Assembly: GCA_040365065.1 (NCBI GenBank)
Contig: BAABNI010000003.1
Coordinates: 186,001 to 250,000 of the forward strand
DNA: 64,000 bases
Direction: 5' to 3'
From: Pelagadaptatus aseana
GTDB lineage: Bacteria > Pseudomonadota > Gammaproteobacteria > Pseudomonadales > Cellvibrionaceae
Shown: piece after piece, positions 9,164 through 17,807 of the stretch
Layout: every line of letters starts with the position of its first letter
Position numbering within the stretch: the stretch's first letter is position 1
Notes under the pieces: generated by a model
Databases searched by the model: none
What the model was told of the DNA's origin: nothing
Seen by the model: the letters and a program-made list of their open reading frames with translations, nothing else
Position numbers and translations under genes: made by a program

Positions 9164-9934
9164 GTGCGAATAATCAGTCTATGCGTCGATGGCATTCATC
9201 AGGCGGCACAGCGCGGACTCTACGAATGGTTGGCCGAACAGGACGCTGACATCATCTGTCTTCAGGATCTGAAAGCACAAGAGTACGAACTGGACGGAGA
9301 CCCTTTCCATCTGGATGGCTATTTTGCCTATTTCTTTGATTCCGGTATCGAATACACCAACGGTGTTGCCATTTACAGCCGCCACCAACCCAAAGCCCTG
9401 ATTTTCGGTCTGGGCTTTAACAGCGGCATCGATATGCAAGGGCGCTATCTGCAAGCCGATTTCGAACAGATCAGCATCGGTTCCCTGCTGGCACCGGCCG
9501 CCAATCTTGATAACGACTCGATGGACGTCAAGGTTCGCTTCTTCGACGACATGCAGGCTCATCTGGATAAGATCACCCGCAAGCGCCGCGAATTTATCTT
9601 CTGTGGCAACTGGCAAATGGCCCACACCCGTGACGACGTTCAGAACTGGCAGGACAACGACAGCAAGCCCGGTTTTTTGCCACACGAACAGCAATGGATG
9701 TCACAACTGTTTAACGAAGTAGGGTATTGCGACGCCTTTCGCGAAGCCAATCGCGATAACGACGAATACAGCTGGTGGCCCAGCGGGAATATTGGTGAGG
9801 GCGATGGCTGGCGCACCGATTATCAGGTGATTTCAGAAACCCTGAGCAACCGGGTGGAATACGCCACCATCTACAAGAGCAAGCAGTTCTCCAGCCATCT
9901 GCCGATCATCATTGATTACGACCTGGAAGTCTGA
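9164..9934 (+). CDS. crc: Crc-like protein (ExoIII-fold catabolite repression control protein)
   Basis: The 256-residue product begins at GTG 9164 and has the exonuclease III/endonuclease-phosphatase fold. Its details fit Pseudomonas Crc rather than a nuclease: VDGIHQAAQRGL, CLQDLKA (Glu of the ExoIII QET motif is Asp), GRYLQADF, YSWWP and the ending HLPIIIDYDL. The GDFN catalytic motif of ExoIII is replaced by CGNW. Crc in Pseudomonas acts with Hfq to repress translation of catabolic mRNAs, and crc there also sits divergent from pyrE. I infer loss of nuclease activity and a regulatory role. Confidence 0.85.
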   Translation: MRIISLCVDGIHQAAQRGLYEWLAEQDADIICLQDLKAQEYELDGDPFHLDGYFAYFFDSGIEYTNGVAIYSRHQPKALIFGLGFNSGIDMQGRYLQADFEQISIGSLLAPAANLDNDSMDVKVRFFDDMQAHLDKITRKRREFIFCGNWQMAHTRDDVQNWQDNDSKPGFLPHEQQWMSQLFNEVGYCDAFREANRDNDEYSWWPSGNIGEGDGWRTDYQVISETLSNRVEYATIYKSKQFSSHLPIIIDYDLEV

Positions 9935-9948
9935 TCCGCAATTGCCAG

Positions 9949-9986
9949 CCATAAAAAAACGCAGCCAAGGCTGCGTTTTTTTATGG
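9949..9986. terminator. Bidirectional terminator between crc-like gene and cytochrome c5 gene
   Basis: CCATAAAAAAACGCAGCC pairs with GGCTGCGTTTTTTTATGG around a two-base AA loop. It has A and T tracts on both sides and lies between convergent genes. Confidence 0.9.
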
Positions 9987-10003
9987 GTTCAACCGCAAGT
10001 CGT

Positions 10004-10426
10004 TTACTTGCTGCTAGCCACCATGTGATCAACGGCCGCGGTGATCTCGTCGTCGGAACAATCCATGCACAGGCCTTTGGCTGGCATGCCATTGATACCG
10101 TTCAGGGCGTTGGTGTACAGGGTGTCGATGCCCTTGCCAATGCGTGGCGCCCAACCGTCAACATCGCCTACTTTTGGCGCACCGGCCGCACCCGTGGCGT
10201 GACAAGTAAAGCACTTGGTGTCATAGACTTCAGCACCAGAGCGAGGGCCGCTGGGCGCTGCAGCCACTGGAGCCGCTGCACAATCACTGCCGGCCATACA
10301 CACGTCGCCCACCGGCTTGATGCGCTCGGCAATAGCGTCGTTAACAGAAGAGGCAGAAGCCGCCATGGAAATGGCGATGCCCAGTCCCGCTGCGCTCAGC
10401 AGACGTAATGTTTTGCTTACTTTCAC
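10004..10426 (-). CDS. Cytochrome c5-type monohaem cytochrome c
   Basis: From GTG 10426 (GAGGA 8 bases upstream) the product is 140 residues with a signal peptide ending near ASA at about residue 22. The haem site CFTCH lies near residue 78, and a second Cys pair in CMDCSDDEI near the C-terminus is characteristic of cytochrome c5. The axial Met is likely the one in GINGMPAKG. It would carry electrons in the periplasm. Expressed alone, convergent with the crc-like gene. Confidence 0.9.
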   Translation of the reverse strand: MKVSKTLRLLSAAGLGIAISMAASASSVNDAIAERIKPVGDVCMAGSDCAAAPVAAAPSGPRSGAEVYDTKCFTCHATGAAGAPKVGDVDGWAPRIGKGIDTLYTNALNGINGMPAKGLCMDCSDDEITAAVDHMVASSK

Positions 10427-10629
10427 GTTATAAATCCTCAATTTAGATAGCCGGCTATTTTTAGCAGGCTGCATTATAGACAGAAAACGTAGGGGTAAAA
10501 ACCTCCTTATCCGTTCAATTGTATGCAAAACGTTGGTTTTGGCAGCAAAGCTTGGAAAGCCCGATCAACTACCTGCCTGAAAAAAGCCTTTAAGATTGTT
10601 GAAAAAGCCGCGTCGCGAGGGCCGCATCC

Positions 10630-11661
10630 ATGGACACCCCCCAACCTGACCTGTTTGCCGAAGGGCTGCACCGGCAAAATGCCCGCCGCCAATTAACCGA
10701 ACTGCTGGGAGAGCAAACCATCAGGGACCTGCACCGGCGCTCCAACCTCTGGGGCTGGTGGGCGGTCACCTCCGTGTGGGTGGTGGTAGCGGCCGCCATG
10801 GCCGCGATCGTCTGGGCCCAGAGCCAACCCCTCTGGATTGCTGTTGTCACAGTGACTCTGGCAATTCTGATCATCGGCGGCCGACAACTGGCTATGGCGA
10901 TATTGATGCATGAGGCCTCACATCGCGCCCTGTTTGAAAACAACTGGCTGAACGACACCCTGGCCAACTGGCTCTGCGGTCATCCGATCTTTCTCGAGAT
11001 CCACAAATACCGTCGCCACCACTTTGTCCACCACGCCAAAACGGGCACCCGGGATGACATCGATTACTCCCTGATCCGTGACCTGCCCACTTCCCGAACG
11101 TCGCTTATCCGAAAATTCAGCCGCGACCTGCTGGGCATCACCGCCATAAAAAGTATCATCGGGCTGGTCCTGATGAATGCCGGGGTGCTGCGTTGGACCA
11201 TGGCCAGCGACATGGAGCGGCTGCCGTCAAAAGGTCAGAGTTTTTTCGATTACGCCGCGGCCTTTGTTAAAAATGCCTGGCCCACACTGCTGTTTAACCT
11301 GATGCTGTTTGGCCTGTGCTACTGGATCGGCCACAGCGAACTCTTTCTGGCCTGGCTGGTGGCCTATCTGAGCCCCTATTATCTGTTTCTGAGAATCCGT
11401 GCGCTGGCGGAACACGCCATGACGGAGCAATCCCCCGACATGCTGAAAAACACCCGCACCACTCGCGCAGGCCTGATCGCCAGAGCATTTGTGGCGCCGT
11501 TTTACGTCAACTACCACATCGAACATCACGCCTTGGCGCAGATCTCCTGTTGGCAATTACCCCGCCTGCATAAAATGCTGCGTGCCAAACATGCCATTCC
11601 AGCCTCGCCGGGGTACTGGGATGTCCTGAAACTGGTGTCATCCAAACCCGAGATCTCGTAA
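10630..11661 (+). CDS. Membrane fatty acid desaturase family protein
   Basis: The 343-residue product has the three histidine boxes of membrane di-iron desaturases: HEASH near residue 96, HKYRRHHFVHH near 126-136, and HIEHH near 297-301. Four membrane segments flank these boxes. Such enzymes introduce double bonds into acyl chains or hydroxylate lipids and carotenoids; the specific substrate is not readable. GAGGG lies 8 bases before ATG 10630. A tRNA-Arg gene follows 60 bases after its stop. Confidence 0.88.
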   Translation: MDTPQPDLFAEGLHRQNARRQLTELLGEQTIRDLHRRSNLWGWWAVTSVWVVVAAAMAAIVWAQSQPLWIAVVTVTLAILIIGGRQLAMAILMHEASHRALFENNWLNDTLANWLCGHPIFLEIHKYRRHHFVHHAKTGTRDDIDYSLIRDLPTSRTSLIRKFSRDLLGITAIKSIIGLVLMNAGVLRWTMASDMERLPSKGQSFFDYAAAFVKNAWPTLLFNLMLFGLCYWIGHSELFLAWLVAYLSPYYLFLRIRALAEHAMTEQSPDMLKNTRTTRAGLIARAFVAPFYVNYHIEHHALAQISCWQLPRLHKMLRAKHAIPASPGYWDVLKLVSSKPEIS

Positions 11662-11674
11662 TTTAATCGCATCG

Positions 11675-11703
11675 TGGACGGCCGCAGGAGAGACGGGTAT
11701 GAT
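11675..11703 (+). promoter_or_regulatory. Probable sigma-70 promoter of tRNA-Arg
   Basis: TGGACG (11675-11680), a 17-bp spacer and TATGAT (11698-11703) precede a GC-rich discriminator, 18 bp before the tRNA. The GC-rich discriminator is typical of stable-RNA promoters. Confidence 0.55.
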
Positions 11704-11721
11704 TGCGGCCGTCATAACTAC

Positions 11722-11798
11722 CCACCCGTAGCTCAGCTGGATAGAGCGTCGCCCTCCGGAGGCGAAGGCCAGAGGTTCGAATCCTCTCGGGTGGGCCA
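11722..11798 (+). tRNA. tRNA-Arg (anticodon CCG)
   Basis: A 77-nt cloverleaf: acceptor CCACCCG pairs with CGGGTGG, discriminator G, encoded CCA at 11796-11798. The anticodon stem TCGCC/GGCGA encloses loop CTCCGGA, so the anticodon is CCG, decoding CGG. The T arm is AGAGG-TTCGAAT-CCTCT. The PrpF-family gene begins 16 nt after the CCA with no room for its own promoter. Confidence 0.97.
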
Positions 11799-11814
11799 TT
11801 TCAATGGCCAGAAC

Positions 11815-12993
11815 ATGCCCAACCAACTTCGCATACCCGCCACCTATATGCGCGGCGGCACCAGCAAAGGCCTGTTTTTCCGTCTCGAAGATCTCCCTTC
11901 CTCTGCTCAGTCCGCCGGACCAGAACGCGACCGTTTGCTGCAACGCATCATGGGCAGTCCCGATCCCTATGGCAAACAAATCGATGGCATGGGCGGCGCC
12001 ACATCCAGCACCAGCAAGGTGGCCATCCTGTCACCCAGCCAACAACCGGGCCACCATGTGGATTATCTGTTTGGCCAGATTGGCATCGACCAACCACTGG
12101 TCGACTGGAGCGGAAACTGCGGCAACCTGACCGCAGCCGCCGCAGTGTTTGCCATTAACAGCGGCTTGATCGACGCTCAAACCATTCCTGAAAACGGCGA
12201 GTTGGAAGTGCGGATTTGGCAACAAAATATCGGAAAATCAATCCTTGCCCGGGTGCCAATGGCCGACGGCCAGCCATTGGAGCAGGGCGACTTTTACATC
12301 GATGGCGTCGCCTTTCCCGGCGCCAAAATCAGCCTGACATTTTTACACCCCGGCGACAGCGAAAATGCCCTCTTCCCCAGTGGCAACCCGATGGACAGCC
12401 TTGCCGTGCCGACGGCCATCAACCCCCGCGGCAGGATCGATGCCACCCTGATCAACTCCGGTATCGCGGCGGTGATTATCGATGCACGGCAAATCAACCT
12501 CAGTGCAACCGAGCAGGAACAGGACCTGTTGAATCAGCCATCGAGGCTGCAGCAGCTTGAAATTATCCGCACTCAGGCGGCCATGCAAATGGGCCTGATA
12601 AGCTCTGCGGAGCAAGCCCGCGAGCGACAGCACACCCCCAAAATCATCTGGCTTAATCACCCCCAGACCTACCTTGCCAGCAGTGGCCGTGAGATCAACG
12701 CGGCAGAGATTGATCTCTGCGCTCGCGCATTGTCCATGGGTAGATTGCATCACGCCATGATGGCATCGGCGGTGGTGGCTCTGGGCAGTGCGGCAAACAT
12801 CCCGGGCACCTTGGTGGCACAACTTCTGGGAGGCACACGGGATAAACTGACTCTGGGGCACCCATCGGGCAGCGTCAGCATTGGCACCAGCGCCAGCCGC
12901 AATCAACAGGGCCACTGGTGTATTGATCAGGCGACACTGGAGCGCAGCGCCCGGGTCATTATGGAAGGCTGGGTTCGGGTAACTATCGGCTAG
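11815..12993 (+). CDS. PrpF-family protein (2-methylaconitate isomerase-like, DUF453)
   Basis: The 392-residue product has PrpF landmarks: RGGTSKGLFF near residue 14, MGGATSSTSKVAI near 60, GNCGNLTAA near 100 and GHPSGSVSIG near the C-terminus. PrpF isomerises 2-methylaconitate in the AcnD branch of the methylcitrate cycle; relatives include 4-oxalomesaconate tautomerases. No prpB, prpC or acnD gene is nearby, so the substrate is uncertain. The chosen ATG 11815 lies 16 nt after tRNA-Arg and lacks a clear Shine-Dalgarno. The stop is 3 bp from the convergent cyclase gene. Confidence 0.85.
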   Translation: MPNQLRIPATYMRGGTSKGLFFRLEDLPSSAQSAGPERDRLLQRIMGSPDPYGKQIDGMGGATSSTSKVAILSPSQQPGHHVDYLFGQIGIDQPLVDWSGNCGNLTAAAAVFAINSGLIDAQTIPENGELEVRIWQQNIGKSILARVPMADGQPLEQGDFYIDGVAFPGAKISLTFLHPGDSENALFPSGNPMDSLAVPTAINPRGRIDATLINSGIAAVIIDARQINLSATEQEQDLLNQPSRLQQLEIIRTQAAMQMGLISSAEQARERQHTPKIIWLNHPQTYLASSGREINAAEIDLCARALSMGRLHHAMMASAVVALGSAANIPGTLVAQLLGGTRDKLTLGHPSGSVSIGTSASRNQQGHWCIDQATLERSARVIMEGWVRVTIG

Positions 12994-12996
12994 TTA

Positions 12997-14043
12997 TCAA
13001 ATGCCCTCTCCCAGATTCCACTCAACGGGCATTTGCTCCAGATTAACTTTCCGGACACACACCCTGTTGCGGCCCCGATGTTTGGCCTGATAGAGCAGTT
13101 CGTCGGCGCGATGCAGCCACTCCCGGGCATCATCAGAGCTGGCCAGCTCGGCAACACCAACGGAGATAGTCACTGTCCGCTGGCGGATCAGGGGAGCCTG
13201 TTCAACCGATGCTCGCAACCGCTCGGCCAGCTCACAGGCCTGGGGCAGGCCCGATTGCATCAGCACCGCAAACTCTTCACCACCAAAGCGATACAAACTC
13301 GCTCCCCGGGGTAATGCTTCGCGCAGCACCTGTGCGGTTCGCCGCAGGCAGGCATCGCCCACATCGTGGCCAAAATCGTCATTGATGCGCTTAAAGAAGT
13401 CGATATCCAGCAGAATCAATGACTGTTTATCCGCCGATTCGGCCAGATCTGCCATGGCTTCCAACATGGCATCATCCAGCGCGCGACGGTTACCGGTCTT
13501 GGTCAGCGCATCCATGGAGGCCTCCTGCACCAGCCGCTCGTTGTCCGATTTCATCATGTAGGCAAATTGAAACGAAAACAGAATCACCAACAGATAGCAG
13601 GCGATAAAGGCGGTGGGACTGGTACCAGACAGCAGGTGCATCACCGTCAGCACCGCCAGGCTGATGAGACTGGTCCACAGCGCCTCTTTGATGCGCAGCA
13701 CATAAAACATCATCAGCACCACAGGGTAGGCCCAAAACAGATTGTCTCTGCCTCCAAGCCCGATGGAAACCCACGATCCCAGCAGCACCACAGCGATAAA
13801 GCACAGGGAAACCACCCGGAAATAGAGTTCCTGTAGCGCAAAGTAAATCAGAGCCAGCAGGGCCACCACCAGAGCCATATCGACAACCGCCAGAGCCCAA
13901 TCCTGCTGGATGATCCGGTAGACACCAAACACAAAAATGAAAAACGAGGCCAGACAAGCCTGAAACACAATAAAGCTTTGCTCCGGGCGAACGGCGTAAT
14001 GACGAACAAATCTATTCAGGCGCGAAAGTGATGCTGCAAACAT
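12997..14043 (-). CDS. Membrane diguanylate cyclase (GGDEF), first of two paralogues
   Basis: This protein would make cyclic-di-GMP. From ATG 14043 the product is 348 residues; this start aligns with the neighbouring paralogue (both reach RPEQSF at about residue 21), although the frame opens at 14091. Residues about 25-180 contain six hydrophobic segments. The GGDEF domain runs from about 190 with MDALTKTGNRR and has an intact FGGEEF active site near 270. No RxxD inhibitory site is obvious. Its signal is unknown. The paralogue at 14148-15149 is just upstream on the same strand. Confidence 0.92.
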   Translation of the reverse strand: MFAASLSRLNRFVRHYAVRPEQSFIVFQACLASFFIFVFGVYRIIQQDWALAVVDMALVVALLALIYFALQELYFRVVSLCFIAVVLLGSWVSIGLGGRDNLFWAYPVVLMMFYVLRIKEALWTSLISLAVLTVMHLLSGTSPTAFIACYLLVILFSFQFAYMMKSDNERLVQEASMDALTKTGNRRALDDAMLEAMADLAESADKQSLILLDIDFFKRINDDFGHDVGDACLRRTAQVLREALPRGASLYRFGGEEFAVLMQSGLPQACELAERLRASVEQAPLIRQRTVTISVGVAELASSDDAREWLHRADELLYQAKHRGRNRVCVRKVNLEQMPVEWNLGEGI

Positions 14044-14147
14044 GATTAAGCGAATTATTATTGATAGGAGTGGGATGCTTTCGCTCAGCATCGTAACGGC
14101 AAACCCACTTCAGAAAGTTGATATCGAGCAAACAGCCAACGAAGTTT

Positions 14148-15149
14148 TTACTCCTCGGTTGAGCAGACCCGATTGCGCCCCTTGTGCTTGGCTTTATACA
14201 GCAACACATCGGCTCGATGCAGCCACTCCCGGGCATCGCTGCCGCCAGCAAGCTCGGCCACTCCGGAAGAGACCGTCAACGGCCGTTCACGCAACAGTGT
14301 GGCTGCTGCCACTGACAGGCGAATGGTCTCCGCCAAGCTGGTCGCCCGCGGCAAGTCACCCTTGAGCAGCACGGTAAATTCTTCACCGCCAAAGCGGAAC
14401 AATCGGGCCGTTTCGGGCAGCACGGCATTGATGGTATCGGCCACCCGCTGCAAACAGATATCACCCACATTGTGGCCAAAGTCGTCGTTCACCGTTTTGA
14501 AATAATCGATATCGAGCATGATCACCGATTGCGGTGCGGCCGTTTCATGGAAATCCGCAATGGCCTCCAGCATGGCATCATCCAGCGCGCGACGGTTACC
14601 CACCTTGGTCAGAGGGTCGACGCTGGCCTCATAGGCCAGACGCTCGTTATCGCTCTTCATCAGATAGGCAAACTGAAAGGCGTAGAGGGTCACCAGAATA
14701 TAACAGGCGATAAACGCCGTCGGATTAACCCCCGAATCGTGATAAAGGCCCGCCAGCACCACCAAGCTGACGGAATTGATCACCAGCGCCTCTTTGATTC
14801 TCAGCACATAGAACATGATCAGAATCACGGGGAAGGACCAATAGAGATTGCCCTCACCACCGTACAGAATGGTGGCCCAGGATCCCACCACGACCACCAT
14901 GATAAAACACAGGGTAACCACCCTGAAATAAAGATCTCTGGCCGCAAAATAGGCCAGTAACAACAGCGCTATCACCATCAGAAAGTCGACCGCCACCAGT
15001 GGCCAGTCGGCTTTAAAGATGCGGTAGACTCCGAACAGGAATATAAAAAATGAGCCTACGTAGGCCTGAAAAATAATGAAGCTCTGCTCGGGTCTGGTGC
15101 GGTACTCGCTGACCAGAGTCTTAAGATGTGAGTATGCTGCTCGCAACAT
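14148..15149 (-). CDS. Membrane diguanylate cyclase (GGDEF), second paralogue
   Basis: The 333-residue product (ATG 15149) is similar over its full length to the protein encoded next to it: YRTRPEQSFIIFQA, six hydrophobic segments, FYVLRIKEAL, then VDPLTKVGNRRALDDAMLEA. The active site FGGEEF near residue 260 is intact. The open frame continues upstream to 15440 but that segment overlaps the start of the divergent channel gene and is not cyclase-like. The 104-bp gap to the paralogue has no clear terminator. A local gene duplication is the simplest explanation. Confidence 0.92.
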   Translation of the reverse strand: MLRAAYSHLKTLVSEYRTRPEQSFIIFQAYVGSFFIFLFGVYRIFKADWPLVAVDFLMVIALLLLAYFAARDLYFRVVTLCFIMVVVVGSWATILYGGEGNLYWSFPVILIMFYVLRIKEALVINSVSLVVLAGLYHDSGVNPTAFIACYILVTLYAFQFAYLMKSDNERLAYEASVDPLTKVGNRRALDDAMLEAIADFHETAAPQSVIMLDIDYFKTVNDDFGHNVGDICLQRVADTINAVLPETARLFRFGGEEFTVLLKGDLPRATSLAETIRLSVAAATLLRERPLTVSSGVAELAGGSDAREWLHRADVLLYKAKHKGRNRVCSTEE

Positions 15150-15334
15150 TGTTATTATTTTGCTCCAATTCGTTGGGCGACTTCTTAGCATTAGTCCCTT
15201 AACGCAATTAATACTAACCCATTCTCCGGGATCTTGCCTTGTGATCACTTGCGACCGACCACACCTGATCAATACCCTCTTTTTCTTCAGGCTTTTTTGA
15301 TAAGCTGCCGGTAATAACAGCGATAAGATTCCCA

Positions 15335-16165
15335 ATGTCCGATTTGAAACTGCCGAAATTCTCGATCCTGATTGGCATGCACGGTGTTGCCAGCAGTGAG
15401 AATGAACAAGCCCGCAAAATGGGTGTTCTGTTTGAAGCACCGATGCTCTTGATAGCCATGGGCGTGGTGCTGCTCTGGTATCTCGAGCGCAACCATCTGG
15501 TCAATGCCAACTTTATCTGGGTCAGCGACCTGATTGTCTGGGGCTTCTTCCTGCTGGAAACCGCCGTACTGACTTTTCTGGTGGACAACAAGCTGCGCCA
15601 CCTAATGTACAACTGGATGAACGTGGTGATCATCATCACTGGTCTGCCGGTCATTCTTGAAGATACCACTCTGGCGCCGATGCTGCGCTCGTTCCGGCTG
15701 CTGCTGCTGATCGCATTGTTTATTAACGCCCAGTCGACTCTGCGCTCGTTTCTGGCGCGCAATAATCTCGGCATTACCCTGCTGATCAGCCTAGCCATCA
15801 TGATCATCGTTGGCATCTTTATCTCGGTGGTGGATCCCGCCATTGACAGCCCCTGGGACGGTCTCTGGTGGGCCTGGGTCACCATCACCACGGTTGGCTA
15901 CGGTGACGTGGTACCCACCAGCCCCGCTGGTAGGATCACCGGCTCGCTGATGATTCTGGTGGGTTTTGGCCTGTTCTCCCTGATTACCGCCAGCATGTCG
16001 GCCTTTCTCATCTCTCGCGATGAAGATGGCGTTATCGATCGGGAAGAGGAACTGCTGGAAAAGCTCAGCCATATTTCCAACAAACTGGAAAAACTCGAGC
16101 AACGCATGGAAGAACTGCAAAACGGTCAGGACAAGGCCGCCGCCAAGACCGGCAAAAAAACCTGA
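15335..16165 (+). CDS. Potassium channel, six-TM voltage-gated-like
   Basis: The 276-residue product has an S1-S4-like region (about 30-150), an RSFRLLLLI segment near 128 with sparse positive charge, and a pore region WWAWVTITTVGYGD at about 177-190 with the canonical K+ selectivity filter. S6 follows (about 200-222). The C-terminal 50 residues (EELLEKLSHISNKLEKLEQRMEEL) are a leucine/isoleucine heptad coiled coil, probably for tetramer assembly. The weak charge in S4 suggests poor voltage sensing. It stands alone between the cyclases and the oxoprolinase cluster. Confidence 0.9.
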   Translation: MSDLKLPKFSILIGMHGVASSENEQARKMGVLFEAPMLLIAMGVVLLWYLERNHLVNANFIWVSDLIVWGFFLLETAVLTFLVDNKLRHLMYNWMNVVIIITGLPVILEDTTLAPMLRSFRLLLLIALFINAQSTLRSFLARNNLGITLLISLAIMIIVGIFISVVDPAIDSPWDGLWWAWVTITTVGYGDVVPTSPAGRITGSLMILVGFGLFSLITASMSAFLISRDEDGVIDREEELLEKLSHISNKLEKLEQRMEELQNGQDKAAAKTGKKT

Positions 16166-16270
16166 ATCAATCGCTTCTGGCTCCACTGCTTTGGCGACTC
16201 TGGCTCCTAGACAGGTCCAGACAAAACTACAACAATGAAAGGCATCCTGTTAATCCAGCATAGGGATGCC

Positions 16271-17059
16271 ATGAGCTCGACAATCTCCCCCGCACAACTG
16301 CGCCAACAGATCCGCGCAGGTTCGCATCAAACCAACACATCCGGTTACTGCCCGGGTTATGTGCAAGCCAATGTGGCCATCCTGCCCAAAGACTGGGCCT
16401 CGGAGTTTCTGCAATTCTGCCAGCGCAACCCCAAGCCTTGTCCTGTGGTCGCCACCAGTACCAAGCCCGGAGACCCAATCATCACTGACGCTGCAGCGGA
16501 CTTTGATATTCGCACCGATGTGCCCAGCTACCGCATTTGGGAAAACGGCGAAATGAGCGGGGAAGTCAGCGATATTGGTGACTACTGGCGAGATGATCTG
16601 GTGACATTCCTGCTCGGCTGCTCCTTTTCTTTTGAAGAAGCCCTGATCGCCGACGGACTGGAAATTCGCAACATCACGGAAGGCAAAAACGTTCCCATGT
16701 ACGACACGACCATCGCCTGTCGTGCCACCGAACGATTACACGGCAATATGGTGGTGAGTATGCGTCCGTTCAAACCCGCCGATGCCATCCGTATGATCCA
16801 GATTTGCAGTCGCTTTCCCGATGTTCATGGTGCACCGGTTCACTTTGGTGATCCCGAAGCCATCGGCATCCACAACATTGACTCGCCGGACTATGGCGAT
16901 GCAGTGACCCTTAAAGCAGGTGAGGTGCCGGTGTTTACCGCCTGCGGCGTAACACCTCAGGCCGTGATCATGGCGGCCAAGCCCCCCTTCTGTATTACCC
17001 ACAGTCCCGGCTGTATGGCCGTTACCGACATTCGCAACAGCCAGCTGTCCGTACTCTAG
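16271..17059 (+). CDS. DUF1445 / YcsI-family protein, D-glutamate cyclase N-domain homologue
   Basis: From ATG 16271 (AGGG 5 bases upstream) the product is 262 residues, the usual length of the DUF1445 family, annotated as putative hydro-lyase. Recognisable segments are TSGYCPGYVQANVAIL, SYRIWENGE, FLLGCSFSFE, VSMRPF and CGVTPQAV...ITHSPGCMAVTDI. In B. subtilis the homologue ycsI lies with the 5-oxoprolinase genes; in mammals this domain is fused to DUF4392 in the mitochondrial D-glutamate cyclase. Here the DUF4392 partner is the fifth gene of the same operon, so I infer a two-protein cyclase acting on D-glutamate. Confidence 0.85.
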   Translation: MSSTISPAQLRQQIRAGSHQTNTSGYCPGYVQANVAILPKDWASEFLQFCQRNPKPCPVVATSTKPGDPIITDAAADFDIRTDVPSYRIWENGEMSGEVSDIGDYWRDDLVTFLLGCSFSFEEALIADGLEIRNITEGKNVPMYDTTIACRATERLHGNMVVSMRPFKPADAIRMIQICSRFPDVHGAPVHFGDPEAIGIHNIDSPDYGDAVTLKAGEVPVFTACGVTPQAVIMAAKPPFCITHSPGCMAVTDIRNSQLSVL

Positions 17060-17070
17060 GAGACCCATCC

Positions 17071-17805
17071 ATGGCATTACTACTGAACTGTGACCTGGGC
17101 GAAAGCTACGGTTCCTGGACCATGGGCATGGACCAAGCGGTGATGCCGCACATCGACCAGGCCAACATTGCCTGTGGCTTCCACGCCGGCGATGCCATGG
17201 TGATGAACAAGACTCTGCAACTGGCCAAAGCACACAATGTGGTGATTGGCGCACACCCCAGCTACCCCGATTTAAACGGCTTTGGTCGCCGTTCGATGGC
17301 GCTCAGCGCCAGCGAAATCCACGCCCTGATGACCTATCAGATTGCCGCACTGGACGGCATGGCGCTGAGTCAGGGCATGAGCCTCGATTACGTCAAACCC
17401 CATGGCGCACTCTACAACGACATGATGAAACAGGCCGACACCCGTCACGCCATCATGGAGGCCATTGCCGCCTATCACCGGCCCCTGAAACTGATGCTGC
17501 AGGCCACGGCCGCCGCAGAAACACATCAGCAGGAGGCCGACCAGCGCGCTATCGAACTGTATTTTGAAGCCTTTGCCGACCGCTGCTATGACGATGACGG
17601 CGCCCTGCTGTCACGGGCCAAGCCCGGTGCGGTTCACACCAAGGAGAAGATGCTGGAACAGGTTCAGCAGCTCAACGAAGAGGGAACCGTCACCACCGTC
17701 AGCGGTCACAAGCTGCCCCTGCAAGTCGATACCCTCTGCGTCCACGGTGACAATATGGAAGGTGTGCAGGCCATTGAAACCATTAAGCAACTGGTAAGCG
17801 CCTGA
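17071..17805 (+). CDS. pxpA: 5-oxoprolinase subunit A (LamB/YcsF family)
   Basis: The 244-residue product begins LLNCDLGESYG and has IDQANIACGFHAGD near residue 30, IGAHPSYPDLNGFGRR near 65, YVKPHGALYN near 110 and FADRCYDDDGAL near 170, all typical of PxpA. PxpABC hydrolyses 5-oxoproline to glutamate with ATP. AGGAGA lies just upstream of ATG 17071, 11 bp after the DUF1445 gene, and the next subunit starts 2 bp after its stop. Confidence 0.95.
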   Translation: MALLLNCDLGESYGSWTMGMDQAVMPHIDQANIACGFHAGDAMVMNKTLQLAKAHNVVIGAHPSYPDLNGFGRRSMALSASEIHALMTYQIAALDGMALSQGMSLDYVKPHGALYNDMMKQADTRHAIMEAIAAYHRPLKLMLQATAAAETHQQEADQRAIELYFEAFADRCYDDDGALLSRAKPGAVHTKEKMLEQVQQLNEEGTVTTVSGHKLPLQVDTLCVHGDNMEGVQAIETIKQLVSA

Positions 17806-17807
17806 CT

